Shown piece after piece: positions 36,867-45,739 of a DNA stretch of 64,000 nt. Location of the stretch: positions 540,697 to 604,696 of the forward strand of contig CP070634.1 in the NCBI GenBank assembly GCA_020356105.1, in the 5' to 3' direction. Source of the stretch: Rhodospirillales bacterium. GTDB lineage: Bacteria; Pseudomonadota; Alphaproteobacteria; UBA8366; JADFVY01. The position numbers and the translations under genes are program-made. The notes under the pieces are model-generated. The model did no database searches, was not told where the DNA came from, and was given only the letters and a program-made list of their open reading frames with translations. Position 1 is the first letter of the stretch, and each line of letters starts with the position of its first letter.

Positions 36867-38755
36867 TGCGATCGTTGCTGCTTTTTGTTGCAGTGGTTCT
36901 CGCCTTGCCGACGGCCGCTATCGCGGCAGGTCCCGGCGAGCCGCCGTACCTGGCGGAGAAGGTCGCGGCCGGCCTCTTGCCGGCGCTTGCCGAGCGCCTG
37001 CCCGATCCGCCGCTCGTCGTCGAGATGGATGGCGAGCGGTCCGTCGGGCGTCATGGCGGCACGCTCAATATCCTGATGGCGCGCTCGAAGGACGTACGTC
37101 AGATGGTCGTGTATGGCTACGCGCGGCTTGTCCGGTACCAGCGCGATTACGAGATTGTCCCCGATATTCTCAGGGACATCGAGATCCAGAATGGCCGCAT
37201 CTTCACCCTGCATCTGCGCGCCGGTCATCGCTGGTCGGACGGTGCGCCGTTCACCACGGAAGACATCCGCTACTGGTGGGAGGACGTCGCGAACAATCCG
37301 CAGCTCTCGCCGACGGGTCCCCGGATCGAGCTGCGCATCGACGGCGAGTTGCCCAAGGTCGAGATCATCGACGAAACCACGGTCCGCTTCACCTGGTCGC
37401 GCCCCAATCCGAAATTCCTGCCGGCGCTGGCCGCCGCCAGCCCGCTCTACATCTATCGGCCGGCCCATTACCTCAAACAGTTCCATGCGCGCTATGCCGA
37501 CGAGGAGAGCCTAAACAAGCTGGCCAGGGAGAAGGGGCAGCGAAACTGGGCGGCGCTCCACAACCGGATGGACAATCTCTACCGGAACGACAATGTCGAC
37601 CTGCCCACCCTGCAACCCTGGGTCAACACGACCCGGCCGCCGGCCGAGCGCTTCATCTTCGTGCGCAATCCTTTCTTCCACCGGGTCGATTCCGAGGGCC
37701 GGCAACTGCCCTACATCGATCAGGTGGTCATGCAGATCGCCAACGGCAAAATCATTCCGGCCAAGACGGGCACCGGAGAGTCGGATCTGCAGGCCCGCTA
37801 CCTGCGGTTCGACAACTACACGTTCTTGAAGCAGAACGAAGAGCGCAACGGTTACAAGACGCTGCTGTGGCGCAACGGAAAAGGCTCGCACATGACCCTT
37901 TTTCCGAATCTCAACGTGCAGGATCCCGTGTGGCGCACCCTGTTCCGCGATGTGCGGTTCCGACGCGCCCTGTCCCTGGCGGTCGACCGCAACGAGGTCA
38001 ACCAGCTGATCTATTTCGGTCTGGCAATCCCCTCTCAGAACACGGTATTGCCGCAGAGCCCGTTGTTCCGGGAGTCGTATCAAAAGGCCTGGACGCAGTT
38101 CGATCTCAAAGAGGCGAACCGTCTGCTCGACGAGCTTGGATTGACCGAGCGGAACCGGGAGGGCGTAAGGCTGCTGCCGGATGGGCGTCCCGCGGAGATC
38201 ATCGTCGAGACCGCGGGCGAAAGTACCGAGCAGACTGACATCCTGTCGCTCGTGCATGACACGTGGCTGAAGGCCGGTATCAAGCTGCACAGCAAGCCCT
38301 CGCAGCGCGACGTCGTCCGCAACCGGATCTATTCAGGCGAAACCATGATGTCGATCTGGGAGGGCCTGGAAAACGGTTTGCCGGCGGCCGGCACCGTTCC
38401 CGAAGAACTCGCGCCGACCCATCAGATCCATTACCAATGGCCGATGTGGGGCCAGTTCATGGAAACCGGTGGACGAAGCGGGGAGCCGGCCGATATGGAG
38501 GAGCCTCGGCGGTTGCTTGCCCTGCTCGACGAATGGTACGCCGCCGATGATCGGACGCGCCGTCGGGAGATCTGGCACAAGATGCTCGAGATCTGGTCGG
38601 ATCAGCTCTTCACGATCGGGATCATCAGCGGGGACATGCAGCCGGTCGTCGTCAACGCGAAGCTGCGCAACGTACCGGAGCAGGGCATGTATACATGGGA
38701 CCCGGGCGCGCATCTCGGCGTCTACAGCCCGGATACCTTCTGGTTCGACACCTAG
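36863..38755 (+). CDS. ABC importer periplasmic binding protein (SBP family 5)
   Basis: A 630-residue extracytoplasmic solute-binding protein of the peptide/oligosaccharide type. A signal peptide (LLLFVAVVLALPTAAIA) precedes the family 5 pattern: GGTLNILM, RAGHRWSDGAPFTTEDIRYWW, DVRFRRALSLAVDRNEVNQL and a C-terminal two-lobe region. It is longer than DppA (~530) and nearer to the YejA-like group, whose members bind peptides or more unusual glycopeptide and opine ligands. ATG 36863 follows AAGGAG and overlaps the ATPase stop (ATGA). The ligand is not predictable. Confidence 0.9.
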   Translation: MMRSLLLFVAVVLALPTAAIAAGPGEPPYLAEKVAAGLLPALAERLPDPPLVVEMDGERSVGRHGGTLNILMARSKDVRQMVVYGYARLVRYQRDYEIVPDILRDIEIQNGRIFTLHLRAGHRWSDGAPFTTEDIRYWWEDVANNPQLSPTGPRIELRIDGELPKVEIIDETTVRFTWSRPNPKFLPALAAASPLYIYRPAHYLKQFHARYADEESLNKLAREKGQRNWAALHNRMDNLYRNDNVDLPTLQPWVNTTRPPAERFIFVRNPFFHRVDSEGRQLPYIDQVVMQIANGKIIPAKTGTGESDLQARYLRFDNYTFLKQNEERNGYKTLLWRNGKGSHMTLFPNLNVQDPVWRTLFRDVRFRRALSLAVDRNEVNQLIYFGLAIPSQNTVLPQSPLFRESYQKAWTQFDLKEANRLLDELGLTERNREGVRLLPDGRPAEIIVETAGESTEQTDILSLVHDTWLKAGIKLHSKPSQRDVVRNRIYSGETMMSIWEGLENGLPAAGTVPEELAPTHQIHYQWPMWGQFMETGGRSGEPADMEEPRRLLALLDEWYAADDRTRRREIWHKMLEIWSDQLFTIGIISGDMQPVVVNAKLRNVPEQGMYTWDPGAHLGVYSPDTFWFDT

Positions 38756-38786
38756 GCGGCGGCCGCAGGACGGGATTTCCAAAGGT

Positions 38787-39785
38787 ATGCTCCGCTATAC
38801 GGTCCACCGGGTGCTGGTCATGATCCCGACGCTGCTCGCGATCAGCGTCATGGTGTTCGTGATCATTCAGCTTCCGCCCGGCGACTATTTCACGACCTAC
38901 CTCAACGAACTGCAGAGCCAGGGAGAAACCGCCAGCGCCGAGCGGATCGAGTTCCTGCGCCAGCAATACGGTTTCGACAAATCGCCGGTCGAGCAGTATT
39001 TCGTGTGGCTCGCCGGCCTGCTGCAGGGCGATTTCGGCTATTCGTTCGAGTTCAACCTTCCGGTGTCCGATGTCGTCGGCGACCGCATCCTGCTGACCTT
39101 CATCGTCTCGTTCGCCACGATCGTCTTTACCTGGATCGTTTCCTTCATCATCGGCACATACTCGGCGGTCTACCAGTACAGCTTCGGCGATTACGCCCTC
39201 TCGCTTCTTGGTTTCATCGGCCTGGCGACCCCGAATTTCCTGCTGGCGCTGGTGCTGCTATGGATTGCCAACGTGTATTTCGGAACCTCGATCGGGGGGC
39301 TCATGGATCCCGAATACCTTGACCAGCCCTGGAGCTGGGGCAAGGCGCTGTCGGTGCTCGAGCATCTGTGGATCCCGGTCGTTGTCATCGGCACGTCCGG
39401 CACCGCCGGCATGATCCGTCGGCTGCGGGCCAACCTGCTCGACGAGCTGCACAAGCAGTACGTGGTGACGGCACGGGCCAAGGGGCTGCATCCCTTCAAG
39501 ATTCTTGTGAAGTATCCGCTTCGCATGGCCCTCAACCCCTTCATCGCGGATATCGGGAATCTGTTGCCGCAGGTCATCTCGGGGGCGGCGATCGTCTCGG
39601 TGGTGCTGTCGTTGCCGACGACGGGCCCGATGCTGCTCAAGGCGCTGCAGAGCCAGGATATGTACCTCGCGGGATCGTTCCTGATGATGCTCGCGATGCT
39701 GACGGTGATCGGCACGCTGATCTCGGATCTCGCATTGGCCGCGCTTGATCCGCGCATTCGCCTGGGAGGCGGGGTGCAGAAATGA
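38787..39785 (+). CDS. ABC importer permease, DppB/YejB type
   Basis: A 332-residue inner-membrane permease with about six helices. The start TVHRVLVMIPTLLAISVMVF is the DppB-type first helix. The ATPase-contact loop lies in GMIRRLRANLLDELHKQYVVTARAKGL. It begins 31 bases after the binding-protein gene with a weak site (AAAGG) and overlaps the second permease by 4 bases. It forms the pore together with the product of 39782-40954. Confidence 0.92.
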   Translation: MLRYTVHRVLVMIPTLLAISVMVFVIIQLPPGDYFTTYLNELQSQGETASAERIEFLRQQYGFDKSPVEQYFVWLAGLLQGDFGYSFEFNLPVSDVVGDRILLTFIVSFATIVFTWIVSFIIGTYSAVYQYSFGDYALSLLGFIGLATPNFLLALVLLWIANVYFGTSIGGLMDPEYLDQPWSWGKALSVLEHLWIPVVVIGTSGTAGMIRRLRANLLDELHKQYVVTARAKGLHPFKILVKYPLRMALNPFIADIGNLLPQVISGAAIVSVVLSLPTTGPMLLKALQSQDMYLAGSFLMMLAMLTVIGTLISDLALAALDPRIRLGGGVQK

Positions 39786-40954
39786 CCGATCGCGCCGACC
39801 TGCCGCACTATGTCAACCGGGCGCCGTTCGATCCGCTCGCCGTTACCGAACTGACGCCCGAGCAGGAGCGCTATTACACGGCCTCGCAGTGGAAACTGAT
39901 GTGGTGGCGCTTTCGCCGGCATCGAATCGCGGTTGTCAGCGGCGCCTTCCTGCTGCTCATGTATCTGTCGATCGCCGGCAGCGAGATCATCGCGCCGTAC
40001 GAACTGCATCACCGCCATACCGATTTTCTCTACGCCCCGCCGCAGCGGATCCACCTGTTTCACGACGGCGCATTCGTCGGACCGTTCGTCTATCCCTTCA
40101 ACAAGACGCTCGACATGGCGAAAATGCGCTGGAACTACACTCCGGATACATCGCGGCCCCAGCCGCTCCGGTTCTTCTGCGTCGGTGACCATGGCGGTGC
40201 GACATACCGGTTCTGGGGGCTGGTCGAGGGACGGTTCCATCTGATCTGTCCGCCGGACGGCGGCCAGGTGTTCCTGTTCGGCACTGATCGGCTCGGACGC
40301 GACATGTTCTCGCGGATCGTTTACGGGGCGCGCATTTCGCTCACCATCGGGTTGATCGGCATCGCCCTCAGCTTCTTCATGGGACTGGTGATCGGCGGAA
40401 TCGCGGGTTACTACGGCGGTCTCGTCGACAGCATCGTGCAGCGAATCATCGAGATTATCCGATCGTTTCCGGAACTGCCGCTGTGGATGGCCTTGTCGGC
40501 GGCGCTGCCGGTAACCTGGAGCCCGATGCTGGTGTATCTCGGGATAACCGTCATCCTCGCGCTGCTCGACTGGCCGGGCCTGGCCCGAGCGGTCCGGTCC
40601 AAGTTCCTCGCGCTGCGCGAGGAGGATTTCTGTACCGCCGCTCAGCTGATGGGGGCCGGGCCGGGCCGTGTCATATTCCGGCACCTGATGCCCAGTTTCA
40701 TGAGCCATCTGATTGCGTCGGCCACGCTGTCGATTCCCTCGATGATACTGGCCGAGACGGCGCTCAGTTTTCTCGGGCTGGGGCTACGGCCACCGATAAC
40801 CAGCTGGGGCGTGCTCTTGAACGAGGCTCAGAACATCAACGTGGTGGCCATTTATCCGTGGCTGATGCTGCCGGTCGTCCCGGTGATCCTGGTCGTGCTC
40901 GCCTTCCAGTTCCTGGGAGACGGATTGCGCGACGCCGCCGACCCCTACAAGTAG
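39782..40954 (+). CDS. ABC importer permease, DppC/YejE type with large loop
   Basis: A 390-residue permease, about 90 residues longer than typical DppC. After the first helix (~50-70) a ~110-residue extracytoplasmic segment is inserted, with aromatic and histidine-rich patches (YAPPQRIHLFHDG). The usual FGTDRLGRDMFSRIVYGARISL-like region then precedes the remaining helices. The ATPase-contact loop is REEDFCTAAQLMGAGPGRVIFRHLMP. The insertion recalls YejE-type permeases and may contact the binding protein. It is the last gene of the operon, with 13 bases to the convergent cyclase gene. Confidence 0.92.
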   Translation: MTDRADLPHYVNRAPFDPLAVTELTPEQERYYTASQWKLMWWRFRRHRIAVVSGAFLLLMYLSIAGSEIIAPYELHHRHTDFLYAPPQRIHLFHDGAFVGPFVYPFNKTLDMAKMRWNYTPDTSRPQPLRFFCVGDHGGATYRFWGLVEGRFHLICPPDGGQVFLFGTDRLGRDMFSRIVYGARISLTIGLIGIALSFFMGLVIGGIAGYYGGLVDSIVQRIIEIIRSFPELPLWMALSAALPVTWSPMLVYLGITVILALLDWPGLARAVRSKFLALREEDFCTAAQLMGAGPGRVIFRHLMPSFMSHLIASATLSIPSMILAETALSFLGLGLRPPITSWGVLLNEAQNINVVAIYPWLMLPVVPVILVVLAFQFLGDGLRDAADPYK

Positions 40955-40967
40955 GACCACCCTCCGC

Positions 40968-42323
40968 CTATCGCGACAGGATGACGATTTCGAGCGGTGC
41001 CTCGGCGCCGAGAATGTGAACCGGGCCGACCCGCTCGGCGGGCCCGATCGGCACAAATCCCTGCCCGCGTGCCAGCTCGAACGCGTGGCGCGTCGCCAGC
41101 GCTCGGGTTTCGCCGACCTTGTTGTGCTTTTCCAGCTTGGCCGCGAGGTTCACCGCGTCGCCGATCACCGTGTATTCGAGCCGCGTGTAGTCACCGACGG
41201 CGCCGAACACGACCCGGCCTGCGGCGACGGCGGCGCCGACCCGCAACGGCTGTTGGCCCCGCTGTTCTCTTTCCCGGTTCCAGTCGTCGGCGGCGCCGAT
41301 GACCGCCTCGAGCGCGCGCAGCGCATCGGCTGCATGGGTCTCGCTCGGTGCCGCAGCCCCGAACGTCGCGAGGATGCCATCGCCGAGAAACTTGTCGATG
41401 CAGCCGCCATGCGCCTGGATCACCGGCACCATGCGGGACTCGTAGTCGACGAGGGTGCCGATCAGCTCCGATGGGGACAGCGTGTTCGCCAGCTTGGTGA
41501 AACCGCGAATGTCGATCGTCATGATCGAGGCCTCGCGCGCCTCGGCGTAGCCCGGCCGGATCTGGTTCTCGGCGCCGACGATCCGGGCGGCGATCTCTGG
41601 CGCGAAGAAGCGCGAAAGATCGCGGGCCGCGGCCTCTTCCACGATGGCCCGGACAAGCAGCCGCCGCGCCCGGACCAGCGCCAGCGACAGGATGGCGGTG
41701 ACCAGCAGGATCGCGATGATCTTGTCCATCTCGGCGCCGATCAGGATCGAGTTCGTGGTCAGGTACTCGACGTAATCGCGGGTGACGACGGTGCCCGACG
41801 GGTCGGCGTAGACGGCGTAGAGAGCCATCGCCATCCACCCCACCGCCGCCGTGCCGCCGGCCAGGATCACGTAGCGTGCCTCGAAGCGCAGCGCGCGAAG
41901 CGCGATGAAGATGAAGATATAGAGCAGGGTTGGAGCCTTCAGGTAGAAGGCCGGGGGTTGCTCGTACTGGATATGATAACTCCAGATCAGCAACAGCAGC
42001 AGGAAGAACTCCGTGACCACCGAAGCCGCGACGAACCAGCCGGCAACACGGCCCCGCCGGACGACCAGCAGACGCGCGACGCCGGCCAGGAAGAATGCAG
42101 CCAGCGCAAAGGTGACCGGCGGGAACATCCAGTCGCCGGTATAGGTCTTCGGCGCCACGGCGTAGAGCGCTGCGAAGAAGACAACGATCCCGAGCTGCAC
42201 GAGGGCGGCGAGCCGCTCGCTGTCGTCCTGCTGTTTCTCGATGGCCGCACGGACCCGCAGCGGGACCTGGTCGGCGCTCACCGGAGCGTCCGTGCGTGTT
42301 GCCGTGTTTGCGTTCGGATGCAT
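40968..42323 (-). CDS. Membrane-bound class III adenylate/guanylate cyclase
   Basis: A 451-residue protein with six hydrophobic segments (about residues 40-225) and a C-terminal class III cyclase domain. Metal-binding aspartates D271 (MTIDIRGFT) and D315 (FLGDGILATF) are present 44 residues apart, and the conserved VIGDAVNLAAKLE stretch carries the transition-state region. The catalytic domain therefore looks active, making cAMP or cGMP in the cytoplasm. ATG 42323 follows AGGGGA; an earlier in-frame start (42395) lacks one. It is the last gene of a leftward group with a methyltransferase and an MBL hydrolase. It may feed the cNMP-binding protein at 24833. Confidence 0.92.
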   Translation of the reverse strand: MHPNANTATRTDAPVSADQVPLRVRAAIEKQQDDSERLAALVQLGIVVFFAALYAVAPKTYTGDWMFPPVTFALAAFFLAGVARLLVVRRGRVAGWFVAASVVTEFFLLLLLIWSYHIQYEQPPAFYLKAPTLLYIFIFIALRALRFEARYVILAGGTAAVGWMAMALYAVYADPSGTVVTRDYVEYLTTNSILIGAEMDKIIAILLVTAILSLALVRARRLLVRAIVEEAAARDLSRFFAPEIAARIVGAENQIRPGYAEAREASIMTIDIRGFTKLANTLSPSELIGTLVDYESRMVPVIQAHGGCIDKFLGDGILATFGAAAPSETHAADALRALEAVIGAADDWNREREQRGQQPLRVGAAVAAGRVVFGAVGDYTRLEYTVIGDAVNLAAKLEKHNKVGETRALATRHAFELARGQGFVPIGPAERVGPVHILGAEAPLEIVILSR

Positions 42324-42416
42324 CGATTTCGTCCCCTGCGGATGGTCATGCCGCCGGCCCTGTCTTGATAGTCGCGCGCGATGCGGATCGGGCAATCAAG
42401 ATTTGCGCGCGAACAT

Positions 42417-43271
42417 TCACCCTTTCTTGAGCCACAGGCTCGTTTCCTTGGCGCCGGGGACAAGCGGCACGCGGCCCATGACACCGGCCTCGACACGGCG
42501 GGTCATGCGCGTCGCGACAAAGTGGCTGGCAAATTCGACGGACCATGCCCCGCCGGCGACAAGCTGGGCGACGGCCAGCTGTTCATTGTAACCGCGCCAT
42601 TCCCATTCCTCGGGATAATCGTCGGGAAGAAAGATATCGTGGAAATGCACCATGACGCCGGCCGGCAGCGACACGAGCACCCTGTTCAACAAGAGATCGA
42701 CGTCGGTGCCCGGCATCAGAACGTGGCTCGAATCGATGGCGAGGATATCACCGGCCTGCAGGTCGCGGAACGCGGCGTCGCCTGCGGCCTGCACGGTCAT
42801 ACGATGCAGCTCGACATGATCGAGGCGTTCGAGGCTGGCCCGCGGTGCCGGATCGATCGCGACGATCCGCGTCGCGAGGTCGGCGTCCGCGACGGCGCGG
42901 GCGAAGAACCGCGTTGAATGTCCGCATCCCACTTCGACGATGCGCCGCGGTGCAAGCTCCCGCGTGATCGCGTAGGCCACCGCGGCGTCGAGCCGCGGAA
43001 ACCAACTCTGCGTCCAGCGCGGCGCCGGCGGGGGCAGGTCCCGCAGCGACTCGAGCGCGTCCGCGTAGCGCTCGATGGCGTCGAGCCAGGCACCGAAGGT
43101 GTCGCGATGTCGCTCGAGGATCGTCGAGAAGGCGTCGTAGGACCCTCGCTCGGCGCGCCGCGGCACGTCCGCCGCGTAGCGACAGGGGATGAAGAAGCCC
43201 CGTCGCGCAATGCCCAGAACCGTCGGGATTCCGAGGCTCACATGACGACGCCACCCCCGCAACGACGACAT
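42417..43271 (-). CDS. Class I SAM-dependent methyltransferase-like protein
   Basis: A 284-residue protein. The SAM-binding loop IVEVGCGHSTRFFARA lies at residues 111-126 (E113, G115, G117), followed by IVAIDPAPRASLERL and the acidic post-loop DILAIDSSHVLMPGTDVDL. This is the layout of a branch often annotated next to sugar-modifying genes. A conserved VMVHFHDIFLPDDYPEEW segment could hold a metal or the catalytic pocket. It lies 6 bases after the MBL gene and 93 bases before the cyclase gene, in the same orientation. The substrate is unknown. Confidence 0.78.
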   Translation of the reverse strand: MSSLRGWRRHVSLGIPTVLGIARRGFFIPCRYAADVPRRAERGSYDAFSTILERHRDTFGAWLDAIERYADALESLRDLPPPAPRWTQSWFPRLDAAVAYAITRELAPRRIVEVGCGHSTRFFARAVADADLATRIVAIDPAPRASLERLDHVELHRMTVQAAGDAAFRDLQAGDILAIDSSHVLMPGTDVDLLLNRVLVSLPAGVMVHFHDIFLPDDYPEEWEWRGYNEQLAVAQLVAGGAWSVEFASHFVATRMTRRVEAGVMGRVPLVPGAKETSLWLKKG

Positions 43272-43277
43272 CGCATG

Positions 43278-44141
43278 TCACCCCGCCTCGAGGTGGAGAG
43301 GCACACCCGGCGACAGTTCCATGCCCTCGCGCGCCACGATCGTCCCCGCCCGTACCGCCGCCGCTTCGGCGGCGACCGTGTCCATGAACGCGTCGTCATG
43401 CGATGGATCGTGGTGGAAGATCACCAGTCGCTCGACGTTCGCGGCCTCGGCGACGCGCACGCCCTCCTGCCAAGTGGAGTGGCCGAAGTGACTGAATTGC
43501 GGGAATTCCTCGTCGGTGAACGTCGAATCGTAGATCATCATCTGCGCGCCGGATACGAAGTCCACCAAGGCCTTGTCGCGCTGTCCGGCGACATGGCCGG
43601 TGTCGGTGATGTAACACAGCGACCGCCCGTCGAATTCGATGCGGTAGCCGGTGGCGCGATCGGGATGATCGAGCGGCATGGTGCGGATCAGGATGTCCGG
43701 GGCCGGCTGCAGCGTCTCGCCCGCGGTGAAATCGCGGTACTCGATGGCGGCGGCGAAGACCTCGGGCGGCACCGGAAACAACGGCGCCATCATCATCTGA
43801 CAGATCACGGTCTTCAACGTCTGATCCGGCAGCAAATGGCCGGCCCAGATGCGGAAGCCGTTCTCTGCGGCAAAGAACGGTCGGAAGAACGGCAGCCCAC
43901 AGATGTGATCGAAATGGGTGTGGGTGAGGAAGATATCACCGTCGAACGGTCCCGTATCGGCATCCATATTCTCGCCGAGCGGCCGCAGGCCGGTCCCGGC
44001 ATCGAAGATCAGCCGGCGCGTGCCGCAAGACACTTCGATGCAGGATGTGTTGCCGCCGTAGCGCACAGTTTCGCCTCCGGGACAGGCGATGCTCCCCCGG
44101 ACCCCCCAGAAACGCACGCTGAACGTCATGGCTTCCGCCAT
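43278..44141 (-). CDS. MBL-fold metallo-hydrolase
   Basis: A 287-residue metallo-beta-lactamase-fold hydrolase. The metal motif HTHFDH is at residues 74-79 (H74, H76, D78, H79), with further ligands likely in ITDTGH and the late IFHHDPSHDD. The start FSVRFWGVRGSIACPG is typical of a branch fused or linked to cyclase and signalling proteins; some relatives act as cyclic-nucleotide phosphodiesterases. Lying in one operon with a cyclase, a phosphodiesterase role is attractive but unproven. ATG 44141 and 44129 are both plausible starts. Confidence 0.87.
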   Translation of the reverse strand: MAEAMTFSVRFWGVRGSIACPGGETVRYGGNTSCIEVSCGTRRLIFDAGTGLRPLGENMDADTGPFDGDIFLTHTHFDHICGLPFFRPFFAAENGFRIWAGHLLPDQTLKTVICQMMMAPLFPVPPEVFAAAIEYRDFTAGETLQPAPDILIRTMPLDHPDRATGYRIEFDGRSLCYITDTGHVAGQRDKALVDFVSGAQMMIYDSTFTDEEFPQFSHFGHSTWQEGVRVAEAANVERLVIFHHDPSHDDAFMDTVAAEAAAVRAGTIVAREGMELSPGVPLHLEAG

Positions 44142-44546
44142 TGGACGGATCCCCCATGCACGCGGCGACTTGCCGCGCGTTCATTCGGACAAGACTGCAT
44201 TCCCTGACACGCCTTCATGCACGAAGTTCCCAGATTCCGCGCTTCCTCACGCTTGCCCGCGTCCCGGCCCGCCATTCCGCTGCGTCCCGCTGCTTATCAT
44301 GGCCAACGACTCTGACCAGCGCAACCTTGCCGCCGACAAGCCGGTGCCGCCGGACAATCGGAAGCCCGCAGGATTTGAGCAAATATCGTGCCATGCGATC
44401 GCTTCGCGACGATCCCGTCGTCGGCCGCGATGGAGGGCTGACCCCGGCGCTCCGCCGCGGCTATACTGGCGCGCCCGACCGGGCCTATACCGTAGGATGG
44501 TGGCCGGCCGGCAACGGCATTGCGATCTTGCCTGGAGGCCAGCACG
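44142..44546. other. Divergent intergenic region
   Basis: These 405 bases separate the MBL gene from the dihydroxyphthalate-decarboxylase-like gene. No gene was found. Near the right end, TATACCGTAGGAT (44486-44498) resembles, with mismatches, the motif seen at three promoters of the catabolic island, and lies ~50 bases before ATG 44547. That makes it a weak fourth site. Confidence 0.45.
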
Positions 44547-45536
44547 ATGGTGGATCTACCACTGACCATCGCGGTCAGCGACTATGATCATGTACGGGAT
44601 TTCGCCACCGGACGCGTGCGCGCGGAAGGTATCGACGCCAACGTCCTGACCCTGTCGATCGAGCAGATATTCTCGCGTTTCGTCAAGTTCCGCGAATGGC
44701 ACGTCTCGGAGATCTCGGCGGCAAAATATGTGGCGCTGCGTTCACGCGGTGACGACTCGCTCTCGGCCATTCCGGTCTTTCCGTCGCGCGCTTTCCGACA
44801 CTCGTGCATCTATGTCCGGGGCGATTCCAAGATCAAGGCGCCGGCGGACTTGGCAGGGGGGCGGGTCGGCTATCCCGAATGGGCGCAGACCGCGGGCATC
44901 TATGCGCGCGCCCTGTTGACCCACGAATACGGCATACCGCTGTCGGCGATCGACTGGGTCCAGGCCGGCGTGGCCGAGCCGGGCCGAAGGGAGAAGGTCG
45001 CGCTGGATCTGCCGGAGGGGGTCCGCGTCACCCCCACGCCGGACAGGAGCCTCGATGAAATGCTTCTTTCAGGGGATCTGGACGCGGTGATCACCTCTCA
45101 TCCCCTGCCGTCCTTCCTGGCAGATGACGGGCGGGTGGTGCGCCTGTTCGCAGACTATCGGGATGTCGAGCAGGAATACTGGCAGCGCACCGGCATCTTC
45201 CCGATCATGCATTTCGTGGTCATCCGACAGGACGTCCTGCAGACCAACCCCTGGGTTGCCGTCAACCTGCAGCAGGCATTCGAAGAGGCGAAGCGGCGCA
45301 GCGTCGCGCGGATGCGCGATCCGCAGGCGTCGCGGTTTCCGATGGCGTGGACCACCCATTGCGCCGAGATGGCGATCCACCTTTTCGGCACGGATCCATT
45401 TCCCTATGGCGTCGAATCCAATCGGGTCACGCTCGAGAGTTTTCTGCGCTATGCCGGCGAACAGGGGCTTTGCAAGCAGCCTGTGACGGTCGAAGAGCTG
45501 TTCGAGAAGACCGTCCTCGACCAGGTTCGGGTCTGA
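44547..45536 (+). CDS. 4,5-dihydroxyphthalate decarboxylase-like protein
   Basis: A 329-residue protein related to Pht5-type 4,5-dihydroxyphthalate decarboxylase and to periplasmic-binding-protein folds. The N-terminus has the DYDHVRDFATGRVRAEGID pattern, then FREWHVSEISAAKYVALR and FPSRAFRHSCIYVR, with GRVGYPEWAQTAG in the middle. It has no signal peptide, which favours an enzyme or cytoplasmic sensor over a transporter receptor. GGAGG precedes ATG 44547. It leads the catabolic island, 203 bases before the flavoprotein gene. Phthalate itself need not be the substrate, because the family is broad. Confidence 0.82.
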   Translation: MVDLPLTIAVSDYDHVRDFATGRVRAEGIDANVLTLSIEQIFSRFVKFREWHVSEISAAKYVALRSRGDDSLSAIPVFPSRAFRHSCIYVRGDSKIKAPADLAGGRVGYPEWAQTAGIYARALLTHEYGIPLSAIDWVQAGVAEPGRREKVALDLPEGVRVTPTPDRSLDEMLLSGDLDAVITSHPLPSFLADDGRVVRLFADYRDVEQEYWQRTGIFPIMHFVVIRQDVLQTNPWVAVNLQQAFEEAKRRSVARMRDPQASRFPMAWTTHCAEMAIHLFGTDPFPYGVESNRVTLESFLRYAGEQGLCKQPVTVEELFEKTVLDQVRV

Positions 45537-45582
45537 ACCGGCACAAGCGCCTGCCGGGCCCGCTCGTGTCATCGCGCCGCGG

Positions 45583-45611
45583 TTGACAGTCCAATAATAC
45601 GATAATACGCT
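45583..45611 (+). promoter_or_regulatory. Predicted promoter of the flavoprotein operon
   Basis: TTGACA (45583-45588), a 17-base spacer and TACGCT (45606-45611) lie about 130 bases before the flavoprotein start. The -35 is perfect and the -10 weak. The 16-base repeat motif at 45594-45609 covers most of the spacer and the -10, so its binder would repress. Confidence 0.5.
45594..45609 (+). promoter_or_regulatory. Operator-like direct repeat (site A)
   Basis: Two exact head-to-tail copies of ATAATACG. The same two-part motif occurs at 51949-51964 and, inverted and more diverged, at 51824-51839. It begins at the sixth base of the promoter spacer, exactly as in the 51938 promoter. The probable binder is the FCD regulator encoded at 51118-51807. 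Confidence 0.55.
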
Positions 45612-45739
45612 TTTTATTCCAGCCCACCTCCCGCGACGGCCGGGGGGACGCGGCGCGGGGTTCGCTCCCGAAGCGCCGTGCCAAATCGAGGTGGCTGCGC
45701 CATGCCGGTGTAAGACCCGCTTGACCGAAAGGCATAACC

